Below, piece by piece: positions 11,700 through 27,119 of a stretch of DNA of 64,000 bases. Each line of letters opens with the position of its first letter. Within the stretch, counting starts at the first letter, position 1. This DNA comes from Balaenoptera acutorostrata (Eukaryota; Chordata; Mammalia; Artiodactyla; Balaenopteridae), in assembly GCF_949987535.1 (NCBI RefSeq), contig NC_080068.1, positions 84,221,254 to 84,285,253 of the forward strand, read 5' to 3'. The translations under genes and the position numbers were made by a program. Below the pieces are notes generated by a model. That model worked only from the letters and a program-made list of their open reading frames with translations, searched no databases and was not told the DNA's origin.

Positions 11700-14129
11700 T
11701 CTGTTGATGTTTTGAAAGGACAATGAACTCTGATTCTTATTGATTGCCTCTTGTCCATTCTCCTCTTCTCTCCTACAACTCCCCTTCTTCCTTTGCCACC
11801 TCTTTACTATTTTGTCTCCTTTGTTACCCTGTATCTTTTGTATTTGGATGTTGTTGTCATCCTAACAGAAAGGGATTGAAGAGATGACCTTCACAAATCA
11901 CTATTAGTCCTAGGATACTGTGACACATGTCAGAAAATGTGTGAGATGAGTAACTGTCAAGTAAAAAGAAGAGTATCTTTTTATATATTGTGTTTTGAAG
12001 ACACAATAATTTCTTTTTAAGGTCTCTTTGTTTGATATTTATTGTTACTAAAGCCTCATGTTCTTATCTCCAAAATCATCTATAAGATCACTATTAATGA
12101 TTCATGTGTACTAAGATAAGATCAATTATTTAGTAAAATTTGATACCAATCCTAGTAGGCTTGGATTTTGCAGCGATTGTTGGAGGTCAAGTGTCTTTTC
12201 TCTACACATCATTTTTATTTTTACCACTTATAACCAATATTTACATATGTTGTCCTTATAGTACATGTACGTTTGTTTACATGTAAGTTTTAGATCTAAG
12301 TGATACTGAAGAAGCAGCATGCATATATTTTTCATCTTATGGAAGTCAGCTATAAGTGAATTAAAAGTCAGAGAAAGCACAGAGGAAGAGAAAGAGAATG
12401 AAACAGTAAGTATAAACCAGGAGTTTAAATAGTTCATGCTACTTGCCATTCTGCTTAATGAGTAGATGCCTTCTAATGAAGGTGATATAGTAAAGATTAA
12501 CCTGCTATTTCTTCAGCCAGTTTCAATACCCAATTTCCACTATCAACAGTGAATTGAGTAGTGTCTGAAGATAATTTATCTTCTTCTTACTTCTTGGCCC
12601 TCAAATACAAGCAAGTCAACTGCCTCATTCAGTGTTCAAATAGAAAAATAGTAAGGAAAAAGTGGCTGTGTCGATTTATTTAAGAATTAATACTGAAATG
12701 CCCAAATGGATGTCTTGCAAAGATTTCCAAAAGTTATTTTCACTTATAGAGACTCTGCCTTATGTTGTCTATAGATAGAAATGTCCACTAGAATGCAACT
12801 CCATTTATTCCTTAATGTCCCTGATGTCTTTATTGATTTTGATGGTTTTGTTTTGGTTTTTTTTAGACTATAAGTCATTTGAAACAGAGGCTATATTTTC
12901 TTTACCTTTATTAGTTCTACAAAACAATAGTATCATGAACACAGTTTGTTCTCAACAAAAATTTATAGATTAACTTTTTAAATGAGTGGATAGTGTTATC
13001 AGTGGATTCAAATATTTATCTTGCAAGCTGTTGTGAGGACACATAATATTTTATTTTTTCATAGAAAAATATCAGGGATAAAAATGGAAAATCGAAGTGA
13101 ATTTTATGTATATATTGCAGTAGCATATATTATAACATATAGAAATACTATAACATTATTATATGGGAAACATATAGAATATGTATTTCTTGTAGTTAAA
13201 ATAGTCTAAGTACATATTTAGTGTGGGTATCTATAGCATACAAATCATGTTTCCGTGACTCCACAACTTGGATTATAGGAATATCAACTCTATTGTCTGG
13301 GTCAAATAAAAAGTGACTTTCTTGTCAGTGTCTCCCAAATTCTACCTTGTTTCCTCACTCAGCTCTTTTGCTTTCATTTTTGGGACTTCCTATATAGAGG
13401 GCCACAAGCTGGGGAATAGAGTACTGGAAACTGAGGGGTTGGGGGGGCTTCTAAGACCAATATTATGTAAGAGGATACCAAGCCTGGCAGTACTGCTTCT
13501 CCAGTTGTACACCAGCTGTCACCCAACCCCCTAAGCAGCAAGACCACTGCCATGGTTATCACTGCAGTGTTCCTTGAATAATAATGCTTCTCTCATGTGA
13601 ATACAACATCTTATCAATAGTAAGCCTGAAATGAATAAATAAATATTTTGTTATGAATGCAGATAATATATCAAAAACATTTGGGAAATAACTTTAAAAT
13701 TAAACTTTTATAGGTAAAAATATATCATTTCTGTAATATTTTCTAATATTATTTTAAAATCCAAATTTTGTCATTGATAACATATTCTATTGCTGAAGCT
13801 AATATAATAACTTTTGTTGCAATGGTCCAATGAACATTTCAAATATACCAGATTCTTATAAAAAGTAAAACTCATTCTCACCACACAATATTAAAATGTT
13901 AATATTGCACATGTTTTGATACAATCTTAAAATTAATCCAGCATCTGCACTCATTGTTTTGTCCTTTGCTCTGTCTTCACTGAAAAATTGCTTTTCCTTC
14001 TCTCCATAACTCATTCCTCCTCATGAGTTTGTATTGCACCTGCCTCTTCAGGACTCTTATTGGGTAAGAAAGATAACAGCAGGCCTGAAATCCATAACTT
14101 CTCCTGTGGATACTAGTGAATAGAAATGC
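11700..14129. other. No gene recognised
   Basis: AT-rich sequence with no ORF above 75 codons and no confidently assigned repeat. A G-rich stretch sits near 13430-13450. Confidence 0.4.
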
Positions 14130-14750
14130 TTAATGTTGAAAGACTGAAAGGAGAATTTTTGGTAGAAAGTTATAAGCTGATTCTACAATTTATACAGAAG
14201 GGAACAGGATCTAAAATGGTCAAACTAATTTTGAAAACAAAAGAATAAAATTAAGGACTCACACTACCTGCTTTCAAGACTCACTGAACAGCTACAATAA
14301 CCAAGAGACTGTGGTATTAAAAAATATAGACTCAAAGATTACTGGAAAATATTAGGGTATCAAGAAATAGATGCACATATGAATGGTCAATTGATTTTTA
14401 AGAAAGGGGAAAAGACAATTCAATGAAGAAATCAATAGTGCTGGAAAAAATGGTGCTGGAACAAATGATGCTGAAACAATTAGATATCTATATTAAAGAA
14501 ATAAAAAATCTTGATCTACACCCATGGCATAATGAATAACTCAAAATGGATCTTAGATCTAAATGTAAAATTTAAAACTATAAAACTTTAAGAAGAAATA
14601 TTTATGACTTTGGATTAGGCAAAATTTTTTTTAGCTTTTTGGGGGAGATGGAACTGTTCTATACATCTTTCTATATATCTCATGTTTCATGCAAGTAATA
14701 ACTCTACTGTTTACAGGTTGAATTGTATAATATGTAAATGATACCTCAAT
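14130..14750 (+). mobile_element. Old L1 ORF2 3' part and 3' UTR
   Basis: Translation across several stops gives a decayed L1 ORF2 C-terminal region (around 14290-14600, including a GYQEIDAHMNGQLI-like block and CTCAAAATGGATCTTAGATC). The L1M-type 3' terminus TTGAATTGTATAATATG...ATACCTCAATTAAAAA follows at about 14720-14755. The full-length younger L1 inserted at its A-rich end. Confidence 0.6.
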
Positions 14751-14765
14751 TAAAAATAAATGTCA

Positions 14766-15674
14766 GATTGGAACCAAGATGGCAGAGTAGAAGGATGTGC
14801 TCTCACTCTCTCTCGTGAGAACACCAGAATCACAACTAGCTGCTGGACAATCATCGACAGGAAGACACTGGAACTCACCAAAAAAGATACCCCACATCCA
14901 AAGACAAAGGAGAGGCCACAATGAGATGGTAGGAGGGATGCAATCACAGTAAAATCAAATCCCATAACTGCTGGGTGGGTGACTCACAGACTGCAGAACA
15001 CTTATACCACAGAAGTCCACCCACTGGAGTGAAGGTTCAGAGCCCCACGTCAGGCTTCCAAACCTGGGGGTCTGGCAACAGGAGAAGGAATTCCTAGAGA
15101 ATCAGACTTTGAAGGCTACTGGGATTTGATTGCAGGACTTCGACAGAACTGGGGGAAACAGAGACTCCACTCTTGGAGGGCACACACAAAGTAGTGTGCA
15201 CATTGGGACCCAGGGGAAGGAGCAGTGACCACAGGGGAGACTGAACCAGACCTACCTGCTAGTGTTTGAGGGTCTCCTGCAGAGATGGGTGTGGCTGTGG
15301 CTCACTGTGGGGACAAGGACACTGGGAGCAGAAGTTCTGGGAAGTACTCCTTGGTGTGAGCCCTCCCAGAGTCGGCCAATAGCCTCACCAAAGAGCCCAG
15401 GTAGGCTCCAGTGTTGGATTGCCTCAGGCCAAACAAACAACCAACAGGGAGGGAACCCAGCCCCACCCATCAGCAGTCAAATGGATTAAAGTTTTACTGA
15501 GCTCCACCCAGCAGAGCAACAGTCAGCTCTACCCACCACCAGTCCCTCCCATCAGGAAACTTGCATAAGCCTCTTAGAGAGCCTCATCCACCAGAGGGCA
15601 GACAGCAGAAGCAAGAAGAACTACAGTCCTGCAGCCTGCAGAACAAAAACCACATTCACAGAAAGATAGACAAG
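14766..15674 (+). promoter_or_regulatory. L1 5' UTR / internal promoter region
   Basis: A 909-bp leader between the left TSD and the ORF1 start. It is more G+C-rich than the flanks, as expected for L1 internal promoters. The ORF1 frame is open upstream to 15561, giving a 38-codon in-frame extension before the conventional methionine. Promoter activity is inferred from the family. Confidence 0.75.
14775..14783 (+). promoter_or_regulatory. YY1-like site at the L1 5' end
   Basis: CAAGATGGC at +10 to +18 of the element. This matches the position and core of the YY1 site that sets the transcription start in human L1. The match is seen directly; function here is inferred. Confidence 0.55.
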
Positions 15675-16580
15675 ATGAAAAGGCAGAGGGCTATGTACCA
15701 GATGAAGGAACAAGAAAAAACCCCAGAAAAACAACTAAATGAAGTGGAGATAGGCAACCTTCCAGAAAAAGAATTCAGAATAATGATAGTGAAGATAATC
15801 CAGAACCTCAGAAAAAGAATGGAGGCAAAGATCAAGAAGATGCAAGAAATGTTTAACAAAGACCTAGAAGAATTAAAGAACAAACAAACAGAGATGAACA
15901 ATACAACAACTGAAATGAAAACTACACTAGGAGGAATCAATAGCAGAATAACAGAGGCAGAAGATCGGATAAGTGACCTGGAAGACAGAATGGTGGAATT
16001 CACTGCTGCGGAACAGAATAAAGAAAAAAGAACGAAAAGAAATGAAGACAGCCTAAAAGACCTCTGGGACAACAATAAACGCAACAACGTTCGAATTATA
16101 GGGGTCCCAGAAGGAGAAGAGAGAGAGAAAGGACCAGAGAAAATATTTGAAGAGATTATAGTCAAAAACTTCCCTAACATGGGAAAGGAAATAGCCACCC
16201 AAGTCCATGAAGCGCAGAGAGTGCCATACAGGATAAACCCAAGGAGAAACATGCCGAGACAAATAGTAATCAAATTGGCAAAAATTAAAGGCAAAGAAAA
16301 ATTATTAAAAGCAGCAAGGCAAAAACGACAAATAACATACAAGGGAACTCCCATAAGGTTAACAGCTGATTTCTCAGCAGAAACTCTACAAGCCAGAAGG
16401 GAATGTCATAATATACTTAAAGTGATGAAAGGGAAGAACCTACAACCAAGATTACTCTACCTGGCAAGGATCTCTTTCAGATTCGATGGAGAAATCAAAA
16501 GCTTTACAGACAAGCAAAAGCTAAGAGAATTCAGCACCACCAAACCAGCTCTACAACAAATGCTAAAGGAACTTCTCTAA
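15675..16580 (+). CDS. L1 ORF1p, uninterrupted (301 aa)
   Basis: Encodes the L1 RNA-binding chaperone that trimerises, coats L1 RNA and forms the cytoplasmic ribonucleoprotein. The frame is intact. I chose the methionine of MKRQRAMYQMKEQEK because this is the conserved L1 start, although the frame extends 38 codons upstream to 15561. A heptad-rich coiled coil spans about residues 45-135, an RRM-like domain starts at NVRIIGVPEGEE (138-149), and a C-terminal domain contains TPIRLTADFSAETLQARRE (225-243). Length is shorter than human ORF1p (338 aa). Oddities: Cys at 244 where ARREW is usual, and LYLAR (261-265) where a Pro is normally present. Both changes hit conserved C-terminal positions, so RNA binding may be impaired. 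The downstream ORF2 is dead, so at most this copy could supply ORF1p in trans. Confidence 0.9.
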   Translation: MKRQRAMYQMKEQEKTPEKQLNEVEIGNLPEKEFRIMIVKIIQNLRKRMEAKIKKMQEMFNKDLEELKNKQTEMNNTTTEMKTTLGGINSRITEAEDRISDLEDRMVEFTAAEQNKEKRTKRNEDSLKDLWDNNKRNNVRIIGVPEGEEREKGPEKIFEEIIVKNFPNMGKEIATQVHEAQRVPYRINPRRNMPRQIVIKLAKIKGKEKLLKAARQKRQITYKGTPIRLTADFSAETLQARRECHNILKVMKGKNLQPRLLYLARISFRFDGEIKSFTDKQKLREFSTTKPALQQMLKELL

Positions 16581-16638
16581 GTGCAAAACACAAGAGAAGA
16601 AAAGGACCTACAAAAACAAACCCAAAACAATTAAGAAA

Positions 16639-20450
<3,812 letters not shown>

Positions 20451-20696
20451 AATAATGGTACAGATGAACTGGTTTGCAGGGCAGAAACTGAGACACAGAT
20501 GTGGAGAACAAACGTATGGACACCAAGCGGGGAAAGCGGTGGTGTGGTGGGGGTGGTAGTGTGATGAATTGGGAGATTGGGATTGACATGTATACACTGA
20601 TGTGTATAAAATTGATGACTAATAAGAACCTGCTGTATAAAAAAATATATTAAATAAAATTCAAAAATAAATAAATAAAAATAAAAATAAATGTCA

Positions 20697-21325
20697 TATA
20701 GTTGTAATCATAATAGGAAAAAAAATTTAAATACTATAAATCACCTAAATACCCGTAAACATGAAAATGGGTATGAAAATGATAGAACTATAATATATAT
20801 TCATTAAAAAGCATACTCTTCAACAATAAAAATTGATGAACTACATATATGAGAGAGTAGTAAATCTGGTTCTAATGTTGATCTAATCAACCAGATTAAA
20901 AAAGATGTGGACAGTTAAGGGTTTATTACTTCCCTTGGATGAGCATTTGTTGAATTTATTATTTCCTTGCAGAAATATCATTAACAGTGTTCCTACTGAA
21001 AGAAGCGCTATGATGTACCATCAACCAGAGTTCTTGAGTAAGCCCTAGAACTAAGTCGGATGTAATTAAACTTAGCTTTTGTGACAACATAAACTCGTTG
21101 TTAAAAAAAAGTTTGAATTCCCCTTTATCATTACTCTAAGGCACAACCTCAGTTCTTTCTGATGGACAAGCTAATTAGGTTGCAGGAAGAATTAAAATAA
21201 AGCAAAAGAAAAATTTAAAAGACCAAAATAAACATCTTTGAAATAAATAATTGTAAATAGTATTTCCCTATAATTATTATTTTCCGTCATTAGTAGTGAC
21301 AACGGTAACATTAATATGCAAATTC
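20697..21325. other. No feature recognised between L1 and the MaLR LTR
   Basis: AT-rich sequence with no recognised repeat or coding signal. Confidence 0.4.
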
Positions 21326-21370
21326 TGCTAAACAGTGAATGTTTGTGTCCCTTCAAAATTCTTATGTTGA

Positions 21371-21651
21371 CGGGCTTCCCTGGTGGCGCAGTGGTTGAGA
21401 ATCTGCCTGCTAATGCAGGAGACACGGGTTCGAGCCCTGGTCTGGGAAGATCCCACATGCCGCGGAGCAGCTGGGCCCGTGAGCCACAATTACTGAGCCT
21501 GCGCGTCTGGAGCCTGTGCTCTGCAACAGGAGAGGCCGCGATAGTGAGAGGCCCGTGCACCGCGATGAAGAGTGGCCCCTGCTCGCCGCAACTAGAGAAA
21601 GTCCTCGCACAGAAACGAAGACCCAACACAGCCATAAATAAAATTTAAAAA
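21371..21651 (+). mobile_element. CHR-type SINE with 16-bp TSD
   Basis: Starts CGGGCTTCCCTGGTGGCGCA and carries the tRNA-like head. It then has the variant blocks CGCGTCTGGAGCC, GGAGAGGCCGCGATAGTGAG and GTGCACCGCGATGAAGAGTGG, which differ from the CACAACTACTGAGCC-repeat form at 2.5 and 43.3 kb. The TSD AAAATTCTTATGTTGA at 21355-21370 and 21652-21667 is perfect, marking a relatively recent insertion. It interrupts the MaLR LTR. Confidence 0.95.
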
Positions 21652-21751
21652 AAAATTCTTATGTTGAAATCCTAACCCCCAAAGTGATGGTATTAGGAAG
21701 TGGGGCCTTTGGGAGGTGATTAGGTCAAAAGGGTGGAGCCTTGAATGGAAT

Positions 21752-22294
21752 TGTAACAGAGAACAAACCTGACTCCATATTGTATCTATTCCTTTAGCTC
21801 TAACCTTTGTGATCTGTTGCCTGTGTGCTTAGTCATGCTGGCTCTACACCTTTGTATAACAGTTTTGCATATAGCCTGAAATACACATGATTGCTCATTT
21901 TCAACACTCTGCCTCTCAGGCTTGACCTTTAAAGGTATAACACTTTTCCATTCATATAGAGAGAAAAAGTTGCAGAACAAAGGTAATATTTGTCTCATTA
22001 CAGGTTTATAGGAACATCCTGACCACACCTACCTAGCTGTAAGAACAAAGGATTATCACTTCCAGGGTCTGGCTGGTACCAAGGAGTTTGCAATACCCAG
22101 CCACTCCTCCTCCACTTTTAGTATAAAAGATGCTTGAGTTCTAACTCAGTAAGATGGTTCTTTGGGACACTAGTCCACCATCTTCTTGGTTTGTTGGCTT
22201 TGCGAATAAAGTTCCTATTCCTTGCCCCAACAACTTGTCTCTCAATTTATTGGCTTCTTATGCAGCAAGCAGTACAAACTTGGACTCGGTGACA
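21752..22294 (+). mobile_element. Solo ERV LTR inside the MaLR LTR
   Basis: A 543-bp block from TGTAACAGAG to CTCGGTGACA, with TG...CA ends. It has a TATA box TATAAAA (22122-22128) and, 77 bp beyond, a poly(A) signal AATAAA (22205-22210), the expected U3-R-U5 order. Flanks are GGAAT (21747-21751) and GGATT (22295-22299), a short TSD with one change. Removing the block restores the continuity of the host MaLR LTR, which confirms its limits. No internal viral sequence remains. Family not named with confidence. Confidence 0.75.
22122..22128 (+). promoter_or_regulatory. LTR TATA box
   Basis: TATAAAA in the U3 part of the nested LTR, followed by AATAAA at 22205-22210. Spacing fits an LTR promoter and polyadenylation pair; activity today is unknown. 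Confidence 0.6.
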
Positions 22295-22543
22295 GGATTA
22301 CTGTTCTTATAAAAGAGGCTTCAGAGAGAACCTTATCCCTTCTGCCATGTGAGTTTACAGCACAAAACCAATTCTCTGTGTACCAGAAAGTGGACTCTCA
22401 GCAGACACTGAACCTGCCAGTACCTTGTTCTTGGACTTCCCAGGATCAGCCTCCAGAACCATGAGGAATACATTTATGTTGTTTGTAAGCCACCCAGGCT
22501 ATGTTATTTTGTCACAGCAGCCCACACTGACTAAGACAAATTC

Positions 22544-23934
22544 TAATGTGTTAAACATATAGCACTTACACTAAATGGACCCTCTGCCATATTTACAATG
22601 GCATTTATTTCTTATCATAAATTGCTGCTTTATTGCATGTGGTAGATTGACAACTTGTTCCATACATTAAATATATAAAGGACCATCCTTTCATCTGTAG
22701 AGCTCCACACAGAAAGGATCAATTCTAAATAAAAAGAAATGAGAAATTAAAGTTAATGTAACTAGTAATTAAATAACTAGTAACAATAAATAGTAACTAT
22801 TTTTTTCTTGGCCTAATACTGTTTATTCTGGACATTTTAGATAATGCAGAAGTCACAGGGTTTCTAACTGGGGCACAACAGGTAGCTCTGTGCAGCTCCT
22901 GTTTCCCAGCATTCCAGCTTTACCATATGGTCAGAAGTACATCAGGGCCATTTAAAGCACATCCTCTAGCCATCCTTCCTGTGGAGGGCTCACCACAGCC
23001 CTTCAGGCAACAAATGACTAAGGAGCCTGCTGTTTCATGTCTTCACATGCCCCCAGCACAGCAGATTTGCAATGCACAAAGCATTGTTATAAACCTAGAG
23101 AACTGGCTGCTTTCCAAGTCTTCAAATTTACTCCTCAGGCTGTATCATTTATGGAACTTTACTCTTATTTATGTCTGGGAGGTGCTAGCAACTCTCTGTG
23201 GGATGTACCCATAGGAATAGCATAGGAGACGTAGTGAGAGAGGCAGAACAATTACATATGTATGGAAAAGTATAAAGAAAGGGACAATTTTCTATGCAAA
23301 TGTCAGCAATCCCTTAATTTTATCCAATACTTCACAACTAGTCAGTGTCAGATGAAGGTTTACTGATTATAAATATACTGCTCTTTCCAATATACCATAA
23401 TCTTTCTTATCTAAAGATATTTCTGTTAACAATTATCATTACTATTACTTGCGTCAAACCCTCTCCAAACATGAGCTTTCAAAGGCCATGCTTTCCTGAG
23501 TCAATTTGACTTCAGATAGTCATGTGAGTACATAAAATTGTAAGTTCTCAAGGGAAAAGGTAAGTTTTAGAAGCACCCAGAAAGTCAAGGGTCACCTGGA
23601 ATTTCCAAAGTGTCTTTCTCCCCCTAAAATTGTTTACATTTATCCAGCAAAAATAGGTTACCCATTGTATTTGACATTGAAAAATACAGAGATAAAAGAA
23701 GGATATATTTTTGCTCTCAATAGTTGATATGCTTAGAGAAGAAAGATAAATGAATACTGACAATAAAATCTGGCCACTTCTAAGACTGAGGTAAACCCAG
23801 AGTGCATATAAATTGGAACTAACCTAGATTAGAAACATCCAGTAAACATTCTGGAGGAAATCATATCTGATTTCCTCTCTCTCATCTCCACTATCAAATA
23901 AAATATAAAGTTCTACTAAAATATTCAGGCAGCT
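22544..23934. other. No gene recognised
   Basis: A 95-codon frame at 22927-23214 (+), overlapped by a 62-codon frame, shows no domain and is probably chance. No repeat family was identified. Confidence 0.4.
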
Positions 23935-24795
23935 CCTTCTTTCCATCTCCACTCCCAACGTCCTAGTTCAACTCATCATTGTTTCTTATCTGAAGTCTGT
24001 AATCTCCTAATCAGTCTCCTTACATTCACTCTTGCATATTTGCAGTGTATCTGTTCTCCAGGCAACATCTCAAATTATGTTTTAAAATTTTATACCTGAT
24101 CATGTCACACATTTGCTTAAAAGCATATAGAAAATTTTCCTCTGATCATGGAGTAAATAACAACTTTATATTATTTTTTATCATGGTTTATAAATCTCAC
24201 ATAATTATGCCCTGGTTTATATCCCTAGTCTAAGTTCATGCTACTCTTTCTCCCTATTAAATTTTTTTTTGAGGCACTCAGCCTTCTGTACATTTCTTTA
24301 ATGCTCAAAGTTCTAGTTTCATCTTTGCAGTATCTAGCTTCTCTCGTAGTGCTTTTTCTAAAGCCTTCCCATTTTGAATTTGCTTCTCAGTCATCAAGTT
24401 TCATATTAAATACTATTTATTCCTAGATTCCTGTTTTGAACTTTCCCAAAGTGCTAAGGCACTTTGCTATACAATTTCTTGGTATTCTGTTATGTTGCCT
24501 TATTTTAATAATGCTTATTGTATTTTTATATTTATTTTATAATTATTGGTTTAATAAATGATGGCTTTATGAAGTTGATATATAATAAGAGATATATTCC
24601 TTCCTATTGTGGACATTCTAGCAAAGTCAACATATATTAAACCAATAATTATAAAATAAACATAAACAATATAATATAAATACATATTATATAATAAATA
24701 TTATATATAACACCTATGTTTTTCTTTGCTGTATCACCAACACATACTATGGTGCTTCATATATTCACAGCAAATATTTATCAAGTAAATGAATG
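23935..24795 (+). mobile_element. L2 LINE 3' remnant
   Basis: Diverged but ordered L2 blocks: CTCCTAATCAGTCTCC, CTGATCATGTCACAC, TTGCTTAAAAGC and, at the end, CTTTGCTGTATCACCAACAC and TATTTATCAAGTAAATGAATG, which match the L2 3' terminus. The middle (about 24525-24665) departs from L2 and holds a perfect inverted repeat. Confidence 0.55.
24531..24660. repeat. Perfect 26-bp inverted repeat, 78-bp spacer
   Basis: Arm 24531-24556 (contains TATAATTATTGGTTTAAT) is the exact reverse complement of arm 24635-24660. The spacer is 24557-24634. Pairing stops abruptly at both edges. It lies within an L2 copy and no TSD is visible, so it may be an inverted duplication or a small foreign element. Confidence 0.95.
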
Positions 24796-26416
24796 ATCTG
24801 TATTCTAAAAATTGAACTAAATTGGTGAAAAGGGAAAGAAAGGTGTTCAGGCAGAATAAAAGGCTTATATCAATGTTTCTGAAGCTTAATACATATAGTC
24901 ATCTACAGATAGATTCCAGAAGGCATATCTGAAGGCAAGATGGTAAAAATGTAGATCTGAAGTGTTAGCAAAGGGCTCATTAATGAAGGACATTTTGTTC
25001 CATGCTAAGGAATTTGTATTTTATTCCAAAGTCAATGAAGACTTAATGACAGGTTTTATGACTTGGTTAGTTTTGTGTTTTAGATACTAAGGTACTAAAT
25101 GTATTAGAAACTAGCAAGCTTTGAGCCATTGACTATTATTAGAAACCAAAAGGCAGTGGATAGCAAAGGAAAAGTAGAAAGTCCAAGATTATCCATGCCC
25201 TTCTGAATTAGAATCTCTAGCTCATTTCTTCTTTCACGGATTTAAGCATTCCAAAGTGATCCAATTATAAAACAATAAGTTTTATGTTTGAAATATATAT
25301 ATAAACAAACTTCCTTTGACCCTAAATACTCATAATCTACAGTCCAATTTATCTCCTCCAATTAATAGTCAATTTCTTGAAATGTATTCACATATTTTAA
25401 TCTTGCATTCACCCTTCAAATGATTTCAGTATGATTTCTAATTATCACTAATGAAAATGCAGCTTTCAAGATATTAATATCACCCTTGTAATGAACCCAA
25501 TGAATTTTTTTTAATCCCTTATCTTACTTAACCTTCCAGGGTCTTCTGAAATTCTCAGAATCTTCACCATTGGAAATGCAAATGAAAAGTATTTTGCAAA
25601 GACAATTAAGGTTGAGTCATTCTGAATGAAGCCACCCAAAGAAACAAAAAATTTCAAGCAGCTGGGAAAGGTCAGTAGTGTCCATGGCTATATATGTCAA
25701 ATAATGACTAAAAAATTTGGCTAATAATATGCCATTGTTGAACAATGCAAGTTAGAATCAGGGAAGCACTGGAAGAGGTAAGTGGGAAATGAGCAGGTAA
25801 ATACATGCATTTTGGAAGCTCAGCTCTAAAAGGAAAGTTGATATGGGTAAGAGCTAGGTATTGAGAACTAGAGTTGATGAAAGTATTTATTATAACTATT
25901 GTTAAAATTATTATTTCTGTTATTATGTCTTATTCAACCAAGAAGGAAAGATAAGATAGAAGATAAGAAATTCCTTGAGAAACAGAATCCAATAGAGTCA
26001 GAAGCCACTATATATAGTAACAGGTCTTTAATAGGAGGAGGAGTTTGCTTCCACTGAATTCTAAGCAAGGAAACATGGTTATAGACATGGATAGAATTTT
26101 ATTGTGTAGAGAAGTAATGTGTAGTTTCTCAATATGCTAATTTTGAAGAAAAGCTGAACACTGATATATGTTCTGAGTTATGTGTTGGATTTGAATTATA
26201 AGGATAAGGGTAAAAGCTAGAGATTGTTGTGGCGAAAGGGAATTTCTTAGGAACACATGAAAATTTCAAGGCAATATTGCGATCTCATTATAGTTCAAAG
26301 TGTATTCTTGTGTTTTTAATAGTAGTACACTCAGCATTTTGTGTGCAAAAGTGAAGTCATATGGTAGTGTTAAGGTTCATGTTTTCTGCACAGAAATAAT
26401 AATAGAGAAAGTATGG
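24796..26416. other. Mostly unassigned; faint L2-like patch
   Basis: No coding signal. Around 25380-25560, blocks such as CCCTTATCTTACTTAACCT resemble the middle of L2, but divergence is too high for a firm call. Confidence 0.35.
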
Positions 26417-26779
26417 TGTCTTAGTCTGTCCAGGATGTTATAGCAGAAAACCATAGACTAGGTAGCTTATAAACAACACAAATTTATTTTTCAGTCTGGA
26501 GGCTGGGAAGTCCAAGATCAAGGCATCAGCAGATATATATTGTCTGATGACGTCCCACTTCCTTGTTCATAGACAACTGTGTTATTGCTGTGTTCTCAAT
26601 GGTGCAAAGGGAGAGGGAGATCTCTAGGGTCTTTTTATAAGGGCACTAATCCCATTCATGAGGGCTCCACCTACATGATTTTATCACCCCCCAAAGCGCC
26701 CACCTTCAAAAACCATCTCATTAGACATTAGGATTTAATCATATGAATGTTGGGGGACATAAACATTGAGTCTATAATA
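26417..26779 (-). mobile_element. MaLR-type LTR, minus strand
   Basis: Reverse-orientation MaLR signature: TGTCTTAGTCTGTCCAGGAT, TATAGCAGAAAACCATAGAC, TCTGGAGGCTGGGAAGTCCA, TTTTATAAGGGCACTAATCC, and AATGTTGGGGGACATAAAC at the end. Possible imperfect 5-bp TSD TATGG/TATGA. Truncation in the middle relative to the full family is likely. Confidence 0.7.
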
Positions 26780-26782
26780 TGA

Positions 26783-27119
26783 CTTATATGTTGGAAATGA
26801 GTAGATGGGATAAAGAAGGAGGAGAATAAAAGGGCTCATTTTTTTCAAAGAAAAAATAAGGAAAAAGAAATGTTAATTTGGTCTGAAATCAGGGATTATA
26901 GGGAAAGAGTGGGTTGGAAAAGAGAAAATATGGGAACTTACAAGAGTTAGATACTGAAGTATGTAATATCTAAATTTAGCAATTTCTAGAGATAATAAGG
27001 TAAGAGCTATTTTAGATATTGACAACTAAAAAATGTCACTAACCATCTGGATCTACAAGAATTAAGTCACTAGCCACTGCAGTCACTGACCTTTAACACA
27101 CCCTGAAAGGAGTTCAGGA
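26783..27119. other. No feature recognised
   Basis: AT-rich sequence without repeat or coding assignment. Confidence 0.35.

Larger units (their letters stand above)
21326..22538 (+). mobile_element. MaLR (MLT1/MST-type) LTR, twice interrupted
   Basis: Begins TGCTAAACAGTGAATGTTTG and ends GCAGCCCACACTGACTAAGACA, the usual termini of mammalian MaLR LTRs. A perfect 5-bp TSD, AATTC, lies at 21321-21325 and 22539-22543. Between the ends run the family blocks CTAACCCCCAAAGTGATGG, GGGCCTTTGGGAGGTGATTA, CTTATAAAAGAGGC and TGTTGTTTGTAAGCCACCC. Two later insertions, a SINE and another LTR, split it. Subfamily is uncertain. Confidence 0.82.

Noticed and set aside
11295..11723. Overlapping ORFs of 75-142 codons on both strands in the pyrimidine tract
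   Set aside because: They follow from the (CTT/CCT)n composition and encode only low-complexity Ser/Pro, Leu or Glu/Lys/Gly runs.
15656..16354. 232-codon minus-strand ORF
   Set aside because: It is the antisense shadow of the intact L1 ORF1, whose purine-rich coding strand leaves few stops on the other side.
22927..23214. 95-codon ORF in unassigned sequence
   Set aside because: No domain, and overlapping frames of similar length suggest chance.
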